Source of the DNA: Datnioides undecimradiatus
Lineage: Eukaryota; Chordata; Actinopteri; Lobotiformes; Datnioididae
Assembly (NCBI GenBank): GCA_008933995.1
Contig: WARS01000015.1
Location: 6,384,861-6,448,860 of the forward strand
Reading direction: 5' to 3'
Length of the DNA: 64,000 bases
Below are positions 40,111 to 54,200 of this stretch, piece by piece. Position 1 is the first letter of the stretch. Every line of letters starts with the position of its first letter. The notes under the pieces are model-generated. The model worked only from the letters and a program-made list of their open reading frames with translations, was not told where the DNA came from and searched no databases. Position numbers and translations under genes: made by a program.

Positions 40111-40135
40111 TTCTATCCACTGTCCTCTCATTTTC
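39700..40135. repeat. Pyrimidine-rich low-complexity tract
   Basis: The + strand is dominated by T and C over about 435 bases and includes the CT array at 40046-40113. The 143-codon open frame here (Phe/Leu/Ser-rich) is a composition artefact. Confidence 0.85.
40046..40113. repeat. (CT)n-rich simple repeat
   Basis: Interrupted CT repeats near the end of a longer pyrimidine-rich tract (39.70-40.13 kb). Confidence 0.93.
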
Positions 40136-41336
40136 ATGCGGCTCGCTAGGCAGCCATGCTCTGCGTCTTTATCTCTGTCTGTGGGAGAGGAGGCGGCCTA
40201 GTGCCAGCAACTAATGGACTTTTGGAAAACACAGACAACCATGCATCACAGTCCAGAGAACTAGAGAGAGGGAGAAAGGATTTGGAGTGAAGCCGAAAGG
40301 GAGAGTGGTTTCAGGGAGAAATGGAGGAAGATGTACAGGAGACATAGTTTCTCTAAAGTAAGACAGGGAAAGGAACGAGTGGGAGAGAGGTGTCCCCACG
40401 TTGGTGGAGCTGTGATCAGTAATGAGATCTGTAACCCATTCTAACTTGTTTATCACTTCACAGCGCTTCCTGTTTTTTACCAATGTAGTCTCCTCTGCCA
40501 GCATTGACATAGTTATGCAAACTGAAACTCATACAAACATACATATTTAATGTCGTTTGTGAGGTAGAAGAATCTCAAAGAAATGACCAAGGCAATGTTT
40601 TCTGGGTCAAAAAGAATAAAAAAGACTTCATAAATATAGGACTTGAAATGAAAAATATGGCACATTTAGTACAAAGATACTGAATATACTGGAGTTAATG
40701 TCAGACTTTGACTCATTGCTCTGTCATGCTGCTTTCAATTTTTTGCTTGCCAGCCAGCTGAACAATGCACTGTGTTATTACAAACCTATTAATATTGCCC
40801 CTTAACCTGCACTCAGTTACTGTGCCCCACTTAACTTAAAGTCCACATCAACTTAGGCATCATGTAATTTGTCCATGACAGATATTTAAATATCTGATAT
40901 CTTACTGTATCAGGCTACAGTATCACATTATCTAACTCATATTTATTATAGTGGAACCTTTGTGAGGCAATGAAACTTGCAGTTTTTGTTGGCCTGTTTC
41001 ACTTATTCAGTTACACTGATAACAACTGTTCATGTCACTGTGCGTTAAAGCCAGCTCAGCTGTGCATAAAAGAGCTTACTGGTCAGCAGAGTACAGTGAA
41101 AAATATTGTGGCGCTCAAGTCTTTGAGCAGCTGCACAGCTGATGCCTCTGCCCAGTTGACTCATTCAGTGGCTGTGATAACATTTTATTTAGATGGTCTT
41201 TTTTTACAAATTAGTGGCTTTATTTCATTTGCCATATCAATAATATGAAGTTGAGAATAAGGCTTAGGCTTAGTCTTGCTTTTGTTATGAAATGAGATAT
41301 AATATTCACGCTCTCCCGGCCCCAGGTATGTCATAC

Positions 41337-41363
41337 TGTGTGTGTGTGTATATGTGTGTGTGT
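41337..41363. repeat. (TG)n microsatellite with TATA interruption
   Basis: TG units on either side of a short TATA interruption. Confidence 0.9.
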
Positions 41364-42268
41364 CCATCTCAGTCAAGTATGGCTTTTAAAGCTCTCTGTA
41401 TATGGACTAATCTCTGTGATGGAAAGTGTAAAAAAGAAAAAAAGCCTGACATTTAGAGTTCACCTACACAGCTACTGTATTTGACTCATAAAGGAGTGAC
41501 TTTATGGCAGCAAGAGAACTGGAGACACAGCTTCAAATCAAGCATTGAGTTTTGAGTAGAATTGCTGTGGAAATGAACTTCTTCGCCGCACAGAAACGTC
41601 TTTGAGTCTGTATGTTTCACGCAAACAGCTACAGCTATTCATTATTAACTGAACTTTCAATTTTGACTTCTTATGTATCATCTGTGTGCATCTTGATGCT
41701 ACAGATTGGTTTGATATAACTTTGGACCTCTGTGGCACCAGAGTTAAAATCCCAAAAAACTGAAAGGAGCTAATGAAAAGATGTGAGAGATCCATGGAGG
41801 TCTAATCAAATTGGTGAATATTAATAGAAACTCACCAAGAAATGAATGATTTGCAGTTAATGTGCCCCAAGAAAAAAAATCTGTCTAGAGAGCCAAAATA
41901 GAGCAGTTTCTTTGACGAGTGAGACGATTCAACTGCTCGTGAACCACAGCTGCAAAACCCTTCTCAAAAGCTCAACGGAACCCAAGTTCCCAGTAACAAA
42001 ACCTCTGGCCATCTAAATAGAACAAAAAGCTTTTATCTTAATTAATCACACAACATGCTGACGTCCACTGAGTGTGACATTTTAAAGGTGAGGTCTCTCT
42101 CTCGAGCCCAACATTACATTTATTTTGTTTGAAAGGCGTCTCCAGGGAGAGAAAAGGAGAGAGTAGACTGTTGTAGCTTTAGGCTTATCAGGTTGAATAA
42201 TCTCAGGTGTCTAGGTTGCATCTCAAGTTGGGAAGAATCTGAAGCATGCGTGTGTGTTCAGGTGCACC

Positions 42269-42271
<3 letters not shown>

Positions 42272-42311
<40 letters not shown>
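42272..42311. repeat. (AC)20 microsatellite
   Basis: A perfect AC repeat of about 20 units. Confidence 0.97.
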
Positions 42312-42312
<1 letters not shown>

Positions 42313-45244
42313 AAAACAGACAGAGGGACTTGCAGAGTAGTTACAGCAGAGGTTATTTCTACACTGCACTCACCCCCTTCATGGACTGCATGCAGTCAGG
42401 TGGACATTGAAATGTAACTGTAATGACCAAGTGCAGACCTTCAATACCAAACTCATTCCCAGTCTCTCAGCAAACCTCTATCAAACTGCAAGGCATGCAT
42501 CTCCAAGTGTACCTATAGCCCATGCGGGTCATTTCCAGTGATGGCATTAACATTCAGCTCAGGTCTGACTTGAACTCTGAGGCAGGTTTTCGTGAATCAT
42601 GTGTATAACAAAATGATATCTGGGTTATCCAGTGTCTGATCTTTCCTTTACCTCTGACAGATTTGTTTTGACTGAATAAGTAAAGACACACAAGAGACTC
42701 CCACTCTATCACAGTTTACATATGTTTACATGCACAAGCATGACTGGAAGCCATTGAGGAGTCAGCGGTAGCATCACCGTTGAGTTGGAGGGACCACAGT
42801 GAATAAAGGTTGGTCAAGCAGCATTACAATAGCAGATGCTTTAAAATTTTGAGAAATTCATGAAACCAGTGGGACAGCATGATCTGAAAGATTCAATTCA
42901 GCAAACACCAGCTGTTCATTAATTTCGTGTGAGTGTGGCTGCAGAGCCACTCAATTGAACAGAGCCGTCGCAAAATACTGGAACAGTATGTCACTCAGCC
43001 TGCTAAGTGTTAGCGAGGTTCTCCTCTCTGATGTTTGGCTTTCTGTGTCAGGTTTATTGACGTTCATTTACTTCAACCGTATTTTTGAGGCCCTACAGGT
43101 GAAATTTTCTCCCGAAATTCAAATTATTCTGGGATAAATAGCAACTGTTGAGGAAAAAAAAGTTACTCCATTTAATTACCCTTGGGAGTAGACAGAGCTA
43201 CAGTGACTGATGGTGTGAGAGTACTTGTGCACCTAAATCTGTTGCTGGAAAAGCATCTGAGTGTATCAGTCATCATTTTCTCTCCTTGCCTTCATAACTA
43301 TTTCCTTCCCAGGGTTCCAATTAAAAGTCCTCCAAATCAGACTGTATTGCTTCTGCATTAACATATGCAAGGCTTTTCTCATATACAAGTGGTATGATAA
43401 CCTAAAGCTTCAGTAGAAATTCAGTCTAAAAAACTTTTGGTGCGCTCTGAGAAACGTCTGCAGTGTGTGCCAATGTTTTCCCTATCAATTATTCCTTGGT
43501 GATGTGGAGGGCCTGTGCTGAGACCATTTTGCGCCAAAAGGCACAAATGAAACCATTGCTAATGAACTTAATTTAGGAGGACTGGCAGCTTCTCAGTGGT
43601 GGGTCAAACACTGCGGCCTGCATTTAATCAGGCCTTTATATTCTCAAAACCGCCTTGGCAGCTAAGATGTTAAACTGGCAGAAGACATCCTGTCTTGAAT
43701 CTGAGGCTGCAGAGTGTTAACAATGGTGTCGTTAAAGTGGTTCACTGTGCTTTTAGCTTTTTTGGACAATGATGTCTGAGGAGTGCTTTTTGTGATGCAT
43801 TGAGATCAATGTCAGCATCTCTCTGTCTAAGGCCATAATGTCCTGAGCCTTTTTATAAAGTGGATAGTGGCATGTATTTATGCAGATCTTTCTTTCAAGC
43901 AAGGGAGTAATTGTGAAATTTAACCCCACCGTAAGTGAAGTGGTTAACATTGCAGATCTGTGCTCCACAAGGAGAGAAGGGGTTGTAATCAGGGACAATG
44001 ATGGCTGACATGCGGCAGTTAAGAGAGACGCAAGACAAAAAAAAAAAGTTTTAATTAACTTGTTTTGTTTCTGACACTCAATGAAATTTGGAGAGTGACC
44101 AGAGTAGAGACATTTGCAGGCTGCCAAATGAAGTTCCTCCACAGGGTGTCTGGTGTCGTTCAGGCTCTAGGTACTCAGTAATCTGGGACGACCTTAAAGT
44201 CACTTACCAATCCTCCACATTTGGAAGGACCAAGGTGGCAGACACGGTTCACACATTTAGTGTCTCCACAGAGCTTATTGAGTGGAATGAGAAAAGGGGG
44301 GAGCCTGCCTTCATTGATAAGTGGAGAGAAACTTAATGGACAGACAGAGACACTTTGTACTCGCTGTTCGGTCTGGTTAACTCCTTGTAAGAGTTAGAGC
44401 TTTTGTATTGTGACGTATTTATTGGCAGGTGGGACATAATTTTGGGAGGAATTTTATTTGAATGCTTAGAAATAGTTGAGTCACATTACAGAATAAGAGA
44501 GTTGTAATGACTCAGAGATAGAAGCTAACCTCAAGGTTCACACCAGCATATCATGCTGTTGCTAGCTAGCTAATGAATCTAATAAATTGTTGATTACGTT
44601 AATACACCTCATAATTTGTTTTACAAAAAATAGAAGTGATTAGATTTTCAAAGCAAGAATACAAAGAAATGTGTTTTTGACATGTATTATTAAATAATAC
44701 CACAGTATGACTTGGGATGTGATCTAGAGGGGTTAAAAAAGTTTTTTTTAATTCTTAATCTTGATTTAACAGCTTAATGTTACTGTGGTACTGGTACATG
44801 TCTTTTTCTTTGTTCCGAACTGCAGAAACAAACATGCAAATGTTGATTAAGAGCAACGTGCTTGACATTATAATGTTACAGCTACACTGTACCATAGCAG
44901 GAAGAAATCAGAAATACAGTCACATAGGTTTCACATATAGCAGGAGGGGAGGGTCGGGAAAGACAGAATATGGTTCCTAAGAGTATCTTGGTTACTCTTT
45001 TCCACTGAGGAAATAAGAGAGAAAGCTCAAAAAACACATTTACACAGTTACAAATGAACTGGCAGCGCAGAGAGAGGGGGAGATGGAAAGCTCTCTGGAC
45101 CACTTTCATTTTTGCATTTCAACCTGAAAGCAGTCACGTGTGCAGGCTGCATGCAAATAGAGGCGCTGTGTTTGCCTGTGTAGAGATTGTGAGCACTCTC
45201 CAGGCCTTGTGTTTTATGTTTTGAAGGTCGTTTTTTTGTATTAA

Positions 45245-45267
45245 TGATAATAATAATAATAATAATA
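45245..45267. repeat. (TAA)n trinucleotide repeat
   Basis: A short run of about six perfect TAA/AAT units after one variant unit. Confidence 0.92.
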
Positions 45268-48200
45268 CAGAGTTTTCCAGGTGATAGTAATGAGCTTATT
45301 GATATGCTTATGGCTCAGAGATGAATGAAGCCTCACAGAGACTTGCACATTCAGCTTTCTTTCTATCTCATCTGCAAGTCTCAACATGCTTTGTTTTTTT
45401 TTTTTTTCACATTCAACTTGCGTTCACGTCTGTCTCACTCTGTCACCGTCTGTGTTTGTCATGGACAGATTTCACTTCTCTTTCTTTCTCTCTCTTTCAA
45501 GCTGTTTCAGTTTCCCCGTAGCGTTCCCCCCACTCGGTCGCCCCGCTGTGCAGTGATCTTGACGATGTTGATTCCTTTGTTTTTTTCCTTTGCTGTTTTT
45601 TTTTAAAGAGGAGATCAAAGAAACAAAGAAAATTAAATGCAAAGTAAAAGCATTAATTTTGACATGTGTTTGCTAACCTTAGTATTTCAGAACTTTTGCT
45701 TTTGTTTTGTTCATGTTTGTCTGTTTGTTTTACTTATAATAGAGAAGACAGGTTTGGTTGAGGACAAATGTTAGGTCACAGACCACCTGTTTCCTCTCCG
45801 ACAGAGAAGGTTTTCACAAAGACTCTTCTTGTCTGTCTCTTTGTGTGCTCGGCTGTCTGTCTCGATCTTTTTCCCTTTCCAGACATAGAGAGAAAAATGA
45901 GAAATCTCAGCCTGGATCTGAGCCGTAGTCTGACACGTAAAACTACGACTACACTCCCATTCCTCACTGATTCAGCAGAAGTTTGTGTTTAACATTTAAA
46001 CACTTCTTTAATATAAGATAGATACATCATGAATTACAGTAATAGAGTCATATAAAGCCTCCCCTTGGTCCCCCGAACATGTGCCAGCATTTATTGATGA
46101 ATTATGTTTGGACAGTTTGTAGATCTCTATTATAAAGAGCAAGAAGCCTTTTTTTTGCTTGTATACTGTATAACACTTAGTCTCGCATTATTCTTGACCT
46201 TGTAGCCCACTTTGATGTGGGATTGAATCAGTCCAGTCTGTTGCTGTCCAGTGCCACAGTCATCCAGGCTTCAAACTTCATAGTGCAACATCCATCTGAA
46301 GCTGTTCTGCTCCACTTGTCCTCTGCTCAACAACAAATGCTGGTTGCACATGACACAGCTGAATGACTTCAATCCAACTGTGATTTGCTCCTGAACCTCC
46401 CATGGCGATTAGTTGTACCAATGTATTTTTAGCCTTTCAACCAGAAGAGAAGTAAATTATTGTCCAGCTTTATTGGAATGCCATTTTTTTATTATGTGCC
46501 TGGGGTACAGAGACAATGCACATCAGATAAGGGGCTTCGTGCAGGAACATTATTTCCCTGTGGGAGGACTTGACTGCTTCATAGACAGGTTCTTCAATAA
46601 AAGATTTCATTTTTAAAAAAATCATAAAAACAACTCATAACAATATGCAGAATGCAAAATTCAGATTTTTCATGGAGACAAAATCTTAAATTAAAATCTC
46701 CTTTTAAGAGTCGCAGCAAAATTTAATTTCAGTTATAGAAAATGTAATTTACTGGCTTCTTTTAATTCTTAGTATATATTCAGATCCTGCAGGCTTGTGA
46801 GGCCTAATTCAGCCTGTGACCTGTAGTGACCTTCTTTGTTTACATTCATACATACATGTTACATGTTAAATACATGTTCATACATGTTAAAGGTGGTCTG
46901 AGCTCAGGAGTGATGTTTTTTGTAATATGTTCAATCTCATTTGTGACTAAAATATTTTTAATTATTTATTTCAATACATGACCTATGATTAACTAGTATG
47001 TCAGGTCATCAGAATACAGTAAACATAATTCATGCAATTAGTAGCTTGACAAGCACTGTGTTGTCTTTATTGTGGACTGTGTAAGTCCCGCTGTTGTGGT
47101 GTTGTGTTGCTTGGCAACAGGGCACAAGTGGGGCAGACACCCAGAAAGTGGTTGAACTCTCCTTGGTGTAATGCACTCATAGACATCATCTGTGTGTGTG
47201 TTTGCAAGAAAACTGATTAAGAAAACAAGTTCACAAGACCACATGAAAAAAGGAATGATTCATACCTTGCAGAGGCAAGCAAATGTAACACAAGACTTCA
47301 TTATGAAAAATACAGTTGAACAAAGGGAAGATAAAAAGGAAACAGAGAAATAATAATTTTTCTGCCAGATCCTATTAAGGGTGGCATCTTAGTTTTGGCT
47401 CACTGATCCGTTTCGGATGATCCGTCTCTCCAACATCTGTCTCCAATTACTCCTCTCTTCCACTATCACATCTCTCATCGGCTTAACGGGGTCTGAGCAA
47501 AGATTTGCATACAGCGTGGCAATAGGCGATTAATTTCTTTTTTTTTCTTTTTTCTTTGCTCCTTCTTCCTCAAGAAACAAAGAGGACTAATGACAGCTGA
47601 GGATAATTAAACAACAGAGAAAACAGTGGAGAGGGAGTGAAGAAGTTGTCATATTGCATCTCAGGGGATGAAGGCGACTGTTGCCACCAGAGCAAGCAGT
47701 CGGACAGAACGCCTCATGAGGGATTGATGCCACCTGCGTGCCAGGCTTTCATCATCTGAGATTTGGCCATCAGTGTCCTTATGTATTATGCTTCTCAGAG
47801 GAGGGAAATGATTGATCATTGGTCATGAGAGAATGGCAAGTGAAGCAATTTTGACTGTGGCGTGTCCTACTGTGCTTGTATGCAAAACTCACCAAACACC
47901 AAAATAAAGATGTAAGTAAGGGAAATATGATATCATTCAAAAACAATGCTGATATTGCTTATGGTGCTTTCAGTATTTTATTTGCCAGTTCAAAAACACA
48001 TCATCTTTTGTACAAAGTCATTAAAGAAATCAACAGCATATAAAAGTAAAAAGTATATGTAAAGTGCCAACTATGCATATTTACGCTATTCTCTAGATAT
48101 TTTAGTGATTTATTTAATTTTATACCACAGTTGCTATTAAAAAACAGTATATCACAACAGTCCCACTACACACCCTCATACATTTCAATAGAAACTGTCC

Positions 48201-51200
48201 TGAAACAACCTTCCTCTCGTATACTGATGCAGTATGAAGCATGGAGGGGGAGATGCTGTCTCTCTCCTCTGTGCCTTGATTGATTCGCTTGCACCTAATC
48301 TTATCTTTATTCAGATCTTCACATATCTGCAGGAAGCCAGCTAACGCAGACTGGGGGGAATATTTGGCTGGGGAGCCGCCTCTCATTGTAATGCTCTCTG
48401 ATTTGTCAAATGAGGCCCAAACAAAAAGGCAGCACAGAGGCATGTGGGGAAAAAAGAGACAGAGAGTGAAGGAGCCAAGAGTCAGAGTTATCTGGGTTAA
48501 GGATAGACAAAACCCTTTGTAGGTCTGCAAGGGGATGGTTTGTGTGTTTGACAGAGAGACAGAGACTGAAAGGGACAGATAATGAGGGAGAGGTAGAGAC
48601 TATTAATAATATTCATAAATTAGGAAAAGCTTTATGTAAGGACTGCCAATGTTGTTCCTGCCTTAAGTTTCAGTGGCCCCGCCAGATGTTTCTGGCAAAA
48701 AAAATCAAAATCTTAATGTTAACTCCTTGTAATGCATTTTTATTTTTTGTGTGATAAAAATGCTCTTTAAATATGTGGAAGAGTAATTTTACATTCTTTA
48801 TAATCACAGATCACAGCAGGCACAGTGACCAGTCAATTAGTGGAATGAGGGGAATCTTAGTAGCTTCTTCGTCTTAACAGTAAAACACAAAAGGTCTTTG
48901 CTTTTTGGCCATGACCCAGCATTAAGTTTCAGTTTTGGCCCTTCAAGGGAAAGATTTTGGGGCTGCCCTGCCGTAGCTCGTCAGTGCTTATGACCTGAGA
49001 TGTGAAGATAGTAGAAGAAGATGTGAGCTTGTCTCTGGGCTGTTGCTTTTTTCTCTATGTCTGGCTGTCTCAGATCAACGTCTTGCTCTCATTTCTCCAA
49101 ATCAAACAAATCAAAGTCAAAGCAGGGTGATGCAAAAGAGCATATGCAGAGGTATGCAGTGCGTGTGGAGTGTGAGGAGACGGTTTAGAGGTGATAGAAA
49201 TGATGTGTAGTGAGACAGAGATGAGAGAGATCAGATAGTAAAAATACCAAAGTTAACGCTGTAATTTCTCAGTTCAGAGCTTCTTTTTGTCTCCTGCGAA
49301 CATCTTACAGTGCTCTTCCTCATTCCTAAAAAGTGAACTTGTTTGTTCAAATGCATATTTTTACATTTTTTATTGATGAACAAACTTGTCTCTAAGAGGC
49401 AAAGGTGGATGCATCATGTTATTGTTGTTATTCCACCACAAAAACTACTCTTAAGGCTTGATCACCAGAAGGTGGAAAGGCAAAATCTGTGCTCATCTTA
49501 AAGTTTATACAGTTGGTATAGTACTGTCGCTAGCAGAGTGCTAAAACACTAGCCAACAACAATGACGCACTGGTAAGCTGCAAAAGCTCCCAGAGCTCCC
49601 TGTTTACTTCCACTGGCAGTTTGTTCCTGTGAGTTTACATAATTTAACTGATTGCATTATTTTATTGACATGAGCAAAAAGTTTTGTCAAAAACCAATCG
49701 ACTATCGAATCACACTCGGTTTCTTCTCAAAGATTACTTAAAATATGTACAATCAGTTTCTGTTTAATAACTGTCTGTGAACTATTTTTTTTGGAGGAGT
49801 TAAATAAAAGAATGCCGTGCAGCTAATATGTTTTTATAGCTTTCTCCATTTTTAACTTACGGGCTTACTGTTTTCTTAAAGGGTGCATTGTAAAGATGCC
49901 TCATTATAGTTTATTAAAGTTGAAACTGAGACAGAGAGTCCACCGTAAGCAAACCCAGTGTAACTTCATTAGAATGAGTTGATTTTGTTGTAAAATGCTG
50001 CTGTGATAACGCATATGGGGGGATAAAAGCTGTCTGATTTAAACCGAATCAATTTTAGTTTAAACATCATTACAAACTAACCATTACCAAGTAGTTAAAG
50101 TTACCTGCACCTAACCAACCTCTGGGGTATCAGATTTGAAACCATTCATATTGCTTTTTAACAAATTTCCCAGGACTATTATTTCTCTACCTTCTACTTT
50201 ACAAACTAACCTGCTTTGTTATCACGCATGAGAGCCATGTTCAGAGATGCAACGCCACAACTAGAATCTATCTCCAGCGGTGATCAAAGCAGATTTCTGT
50301 CTGTTTAAAGCTGATTATTTCACTGCGAGATTAAAAAAAGTAATAAATATGGAGTCTGTTGTCTGCTGTGAGGATAAGCATGTGAAGCCACCACAAATCC
50401 ATGTGGATAACATAATGCTCAATAATAACGAAATAATGCATGAGTAGAAACTGGCACAAATGTCCTTCTTTATTACGGCTATGAGTCTTCATCTGAAGTT
50501 TTTAATGTTTTGCAGCCTCTTTGTCGGTGTATTCCCACTGGAGAGAACAAGGCACAGAACCTCCCAAGTGTGAAACATTTCACATCCATTGCTTAAAGGC
50601 TAAATACTGAACATTTAAGAAATTGACTTCACACCAGGGGACGATTTGCTATGTGCCACTTTAAAAGTGTTTGTAATCTAAGATGTAATTTATGGATGAG
50701 GAAAAGAAAAAGTTTTTTGATATATTTGGGTTTAAGCTTAGCACAAGATGAAGAACCTACTACTCCTTTTGCATTTTGGGTGCCCTTGAAGGGAACTTTC
50801 AGAGAGAGGGGAGGAGAGAGAGAAAAAGCCGGAGTTAGACAGAGAAGAGAGAGTGGACCCTGGAGTAGTTTAGTCGTTTTGAAGTTTCAGCGTGGCTAGG
50901 CTCTGAAGCCAAACTGTTTGAACTATGGATGAGATAGACGGACCTCTCGAAACCTGCCTAGGCACTCATTGGGCCAGTTCAGTCATATAATTGGAAAGCG
51001 TCGTCTAGAGTGAGTTTATAAGTCAGACTGTGTGTGAGTTCACTTTGAGGAGTGGGAGTATGTATAGCATATGCAGGTAGATGTCTTTCAGTTAAGCTGT
51101 CCTCAAAGTTCACCCCTCACCTTTTCTTTATTTACACATTTTGCTTTAGCCACCTGATCAAGAAGGAAGTGGACTGACCTCATTTTCAAATTGTTTTTTT

Positions 51201-54200
51201 TTCGGTTCTTCAGTTCGTGAACAACCCTTTTGATTCAAAGTTACTGCTGGTAAAAAAAAAAAAAAAAGAAATTAATAATCTTGAAAATACAGCAGCCTTG
51301 TTTAAATAAAAAGCACAGCTGAAATTAGGTCATTTTTTTACTGCTTTTTATATCATTCAAGCTTTTAAAAGGATTTTCAAGATTTTCCTTTTAAAGCCTG
51401 TCTTCATCCACTTTCTGTTTCATAAGTTTTTTGTTTTTAAGGTTGTGTTTCAGCAACTCAGTTTTTTCTATTTAAGTTAAGAAAACATTATTAGAGGAGA
51501 TAGAGTATGGTTAATTTGAGTGAAATGTAATGATTTATAGCAGATATGAAGCGTAAGACATTAATGTTATAGGAGACAGCATTGCTTGATGTGATTATGA
51601 CCTTTCTGGTGAGCAGCTTGTTTCTTGGGCTAAGACCCATTTAAATAATCAAATGTTTAAATGAATGCATCGTGGGTTTTGCTGAAGTTCCATGTTAACT
51701 GTGTTACACTTTACTTGGTTCCAATGATGTGTAACGTGTTAACAATCTGGTCACAGCCCAGCCTGTGTTTTACTGGACTAGTAATAGAAGAAAAAATCAT
51801 GAGTAATTTGTTTCTTTTTAACTTTTCCCTATTTCCTGTTTTCAGCCGCTGTGCCTGAAAGAACACAAATCGGAGCAGCTGCAAAAATAGCTCGGGCTCA
51901 TGGTTCAGTGGTGTTATGGCTTCATTAAATGAGCTCAGCCATCACAAAAGCCCCTTTAAAACTGATAAACAGGATACACAGAATATAAACAATGAAAAAG
52001 CAACAGAATTAGGTTCATTTTCTCCACCACCCCTGTGTAAGGAGAGATGGGAATTAAAAAGGGACATGAAGGATAGAAAAAATACGGGGGAGAAGGAAGA
52101 GAGACGCCAGGATGGCTTTAATTTACTGATTATGGATCTGACTGTGTTGTCCATGTCAAATTCATGAGAGAGAAAAACAAGATCCAATGCAATGATTAGG
52201 ATTCATTGATGGATGTTTGATGGTGAGGTCTGGATTGAGGCGAGCTAATGCGCCTCAGTCAGTGTTTGCATGTGACTGTGTGTGTATGTCTTTGTGTCTT
52301 TGTGCGTGTGTGTGTGACTGTGATTATTGCCAGAGTGTCTGTCTCTGTGTCTGAGGAAAATAGCTTCTGATAATTACCTTGGCACAACTAGAATCACATA
52401 CCTGGACACGGAAGAGAGGTGAAAGTGTGTGCATGTGTGCTGTGTGTGTTTGTGTGCGTGTTATGCAGGGACATATTTGAGACACAGCACTAGTGTGGAG
52501 TGAGTAAGCTAAGCATCACGTGCATATAACAAGTGCATGTGCATTATAACCTAATCTCAAAGCACAGACATTCTGGAGCAGGTGAAGACATCGTACTGAA
52601 CACATTTAATGAAGAGTTCACTTGAGAGAAGGCCTCCAAATACAACTCTAGTCGTTATTTGAAACACTTTAAGATTTGTGTGCAAGTGTGCATGCCGTAA
52701 CTTCTCTCCTGTCCCCCATTTGTGTGATGATCGAAGGCTTTTATAAATATCTAAAATGCTCCTTAAAAGGTTGTGTTTAGCCCCAAAAATACCTTATGAA
52801 CATTGCCCACTGGTGGGCTGTATTCATAAAGAGTCTTTTTGGATTTGTTGATCGAGGCTTTTGTTTGAGGGTTGAGCACAGAACATTACAGTGAGAGACA
52901 GGCTGTTCTCCTCTATTGTTGGACATCCTCTCCTCTGAGAAAGAGCTTCCCTTTTTAGATTTGATCAACGCACCAGATGCAATAGCCAGCTATTGAGCAG
53001 GGGGGGTGAAAAAAGACAGAAAATCATTCATCCCCGCTGAGACAAAAGTTTTCAGATCTGTTTTTTTTTCTCATTGTTGTTGCTGGTTGACCTTAAGAAA
53101 ACTCACAGCCACAACTAATAGATTTTCTGTAGTATAGAGAAGAATATTTTGTGATGAAACACATAGCATAACAAAAGCACGTTAAGTGGATTTTAAATGA
53201 AATGTTGATTCCAGCCTCATTAGAAAATACAAATCAATATAATGTATGTTTTTATCTCTGTTAGTTAGTAGAATGTTAATGAGGCTTTTGAGCCAACCAG
53301 TGATGCTATTTCCTTTAAAATTCAGGTAAAAACCCAAAATTACCTATTCAGTACCTGCACTTTGTTTACAGTGAACTGGTGAAGCCAATTAAAATATAGT
53401 AAAAATATTCCAACTTCCTCCTCTTCTCTCACAGCTGTGTTTACCTCCATTTATTCATACTGTACCAGCAGAAAAGTCCCTGGGGTGATTGCCGAGGCTG
53501 GTGGTTTCCCCTGCAGCCAAATCCCAGTAACTATTTTTACAAGTAACCTGGTTCTTTATAGATGCATATTGATGCACGAACATTTCGCCTCACTTTAAAG
53601 ACACATACAGTATTCAGGTCATACTATCCTCCAGTATTTAAATAGTCACTGTGACGTGTAAACATCCTGCTCCTTTCACTTTTAGTTTTTACAGTCATCT
53701 GGCATCTTGTCTGGAACTTGGCACAAATGTGATTTGTTGTGTGTAGTTTCCCCCAAATATAGCATTTCGATATCATAGTTCATAAATATTTATTTATCGA
53801 TTCTCCAGTGTCTGTTTGTTCTCTTACTCAGCTGCTTTGAAAATGAGGTCCTGCCTCCACGACTCCAGAGTGAAACAAAGTTAAAATACGTATTTCAGTG
53901 TGAACCAAAACAGCCAGGAAGCAGAATTTATTACTTCTTTCTGTTTTAAGAGGCCCTAGTCAAAGATGCAGGAGGTAGCCAGTGCAAGCATCTTTACATA
54001 TATGTTTTTCTATTTGTTCATTTGCACACTGTTGCACAACAGGTGTGCAGCAGCATTATTTTAAGTGGAAACCTGGAGACTCTGTCGTGGAGTGTCAAAC
54101 GTGCATGTAAACGGTTTAACCTGGATAGCACCTTAATTGATGTATGGCCCATTGCCAAGTAACCTGAAGCATGCAAATGCAGCTTTAGAAGCACAACAAA

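Noticed and set aside
39770..40201. Hydrophobic 143-codon open frame on the + strand resembling a membrane protein
   Set aside because: The Phe/Leu/Ser pattern follows directly from the T/C-rich tract and CT repeats.
43925..43998. Sequence resembling the AGTGGTTAGCACTG-type head of fish tRNA-derived repeats
   Set aside because: Only short matches (AGTGGTTAACATTG and a later GGGTTGTAATC) are visible, with no clear A/B boxes or tail; too weak to call a SINE.
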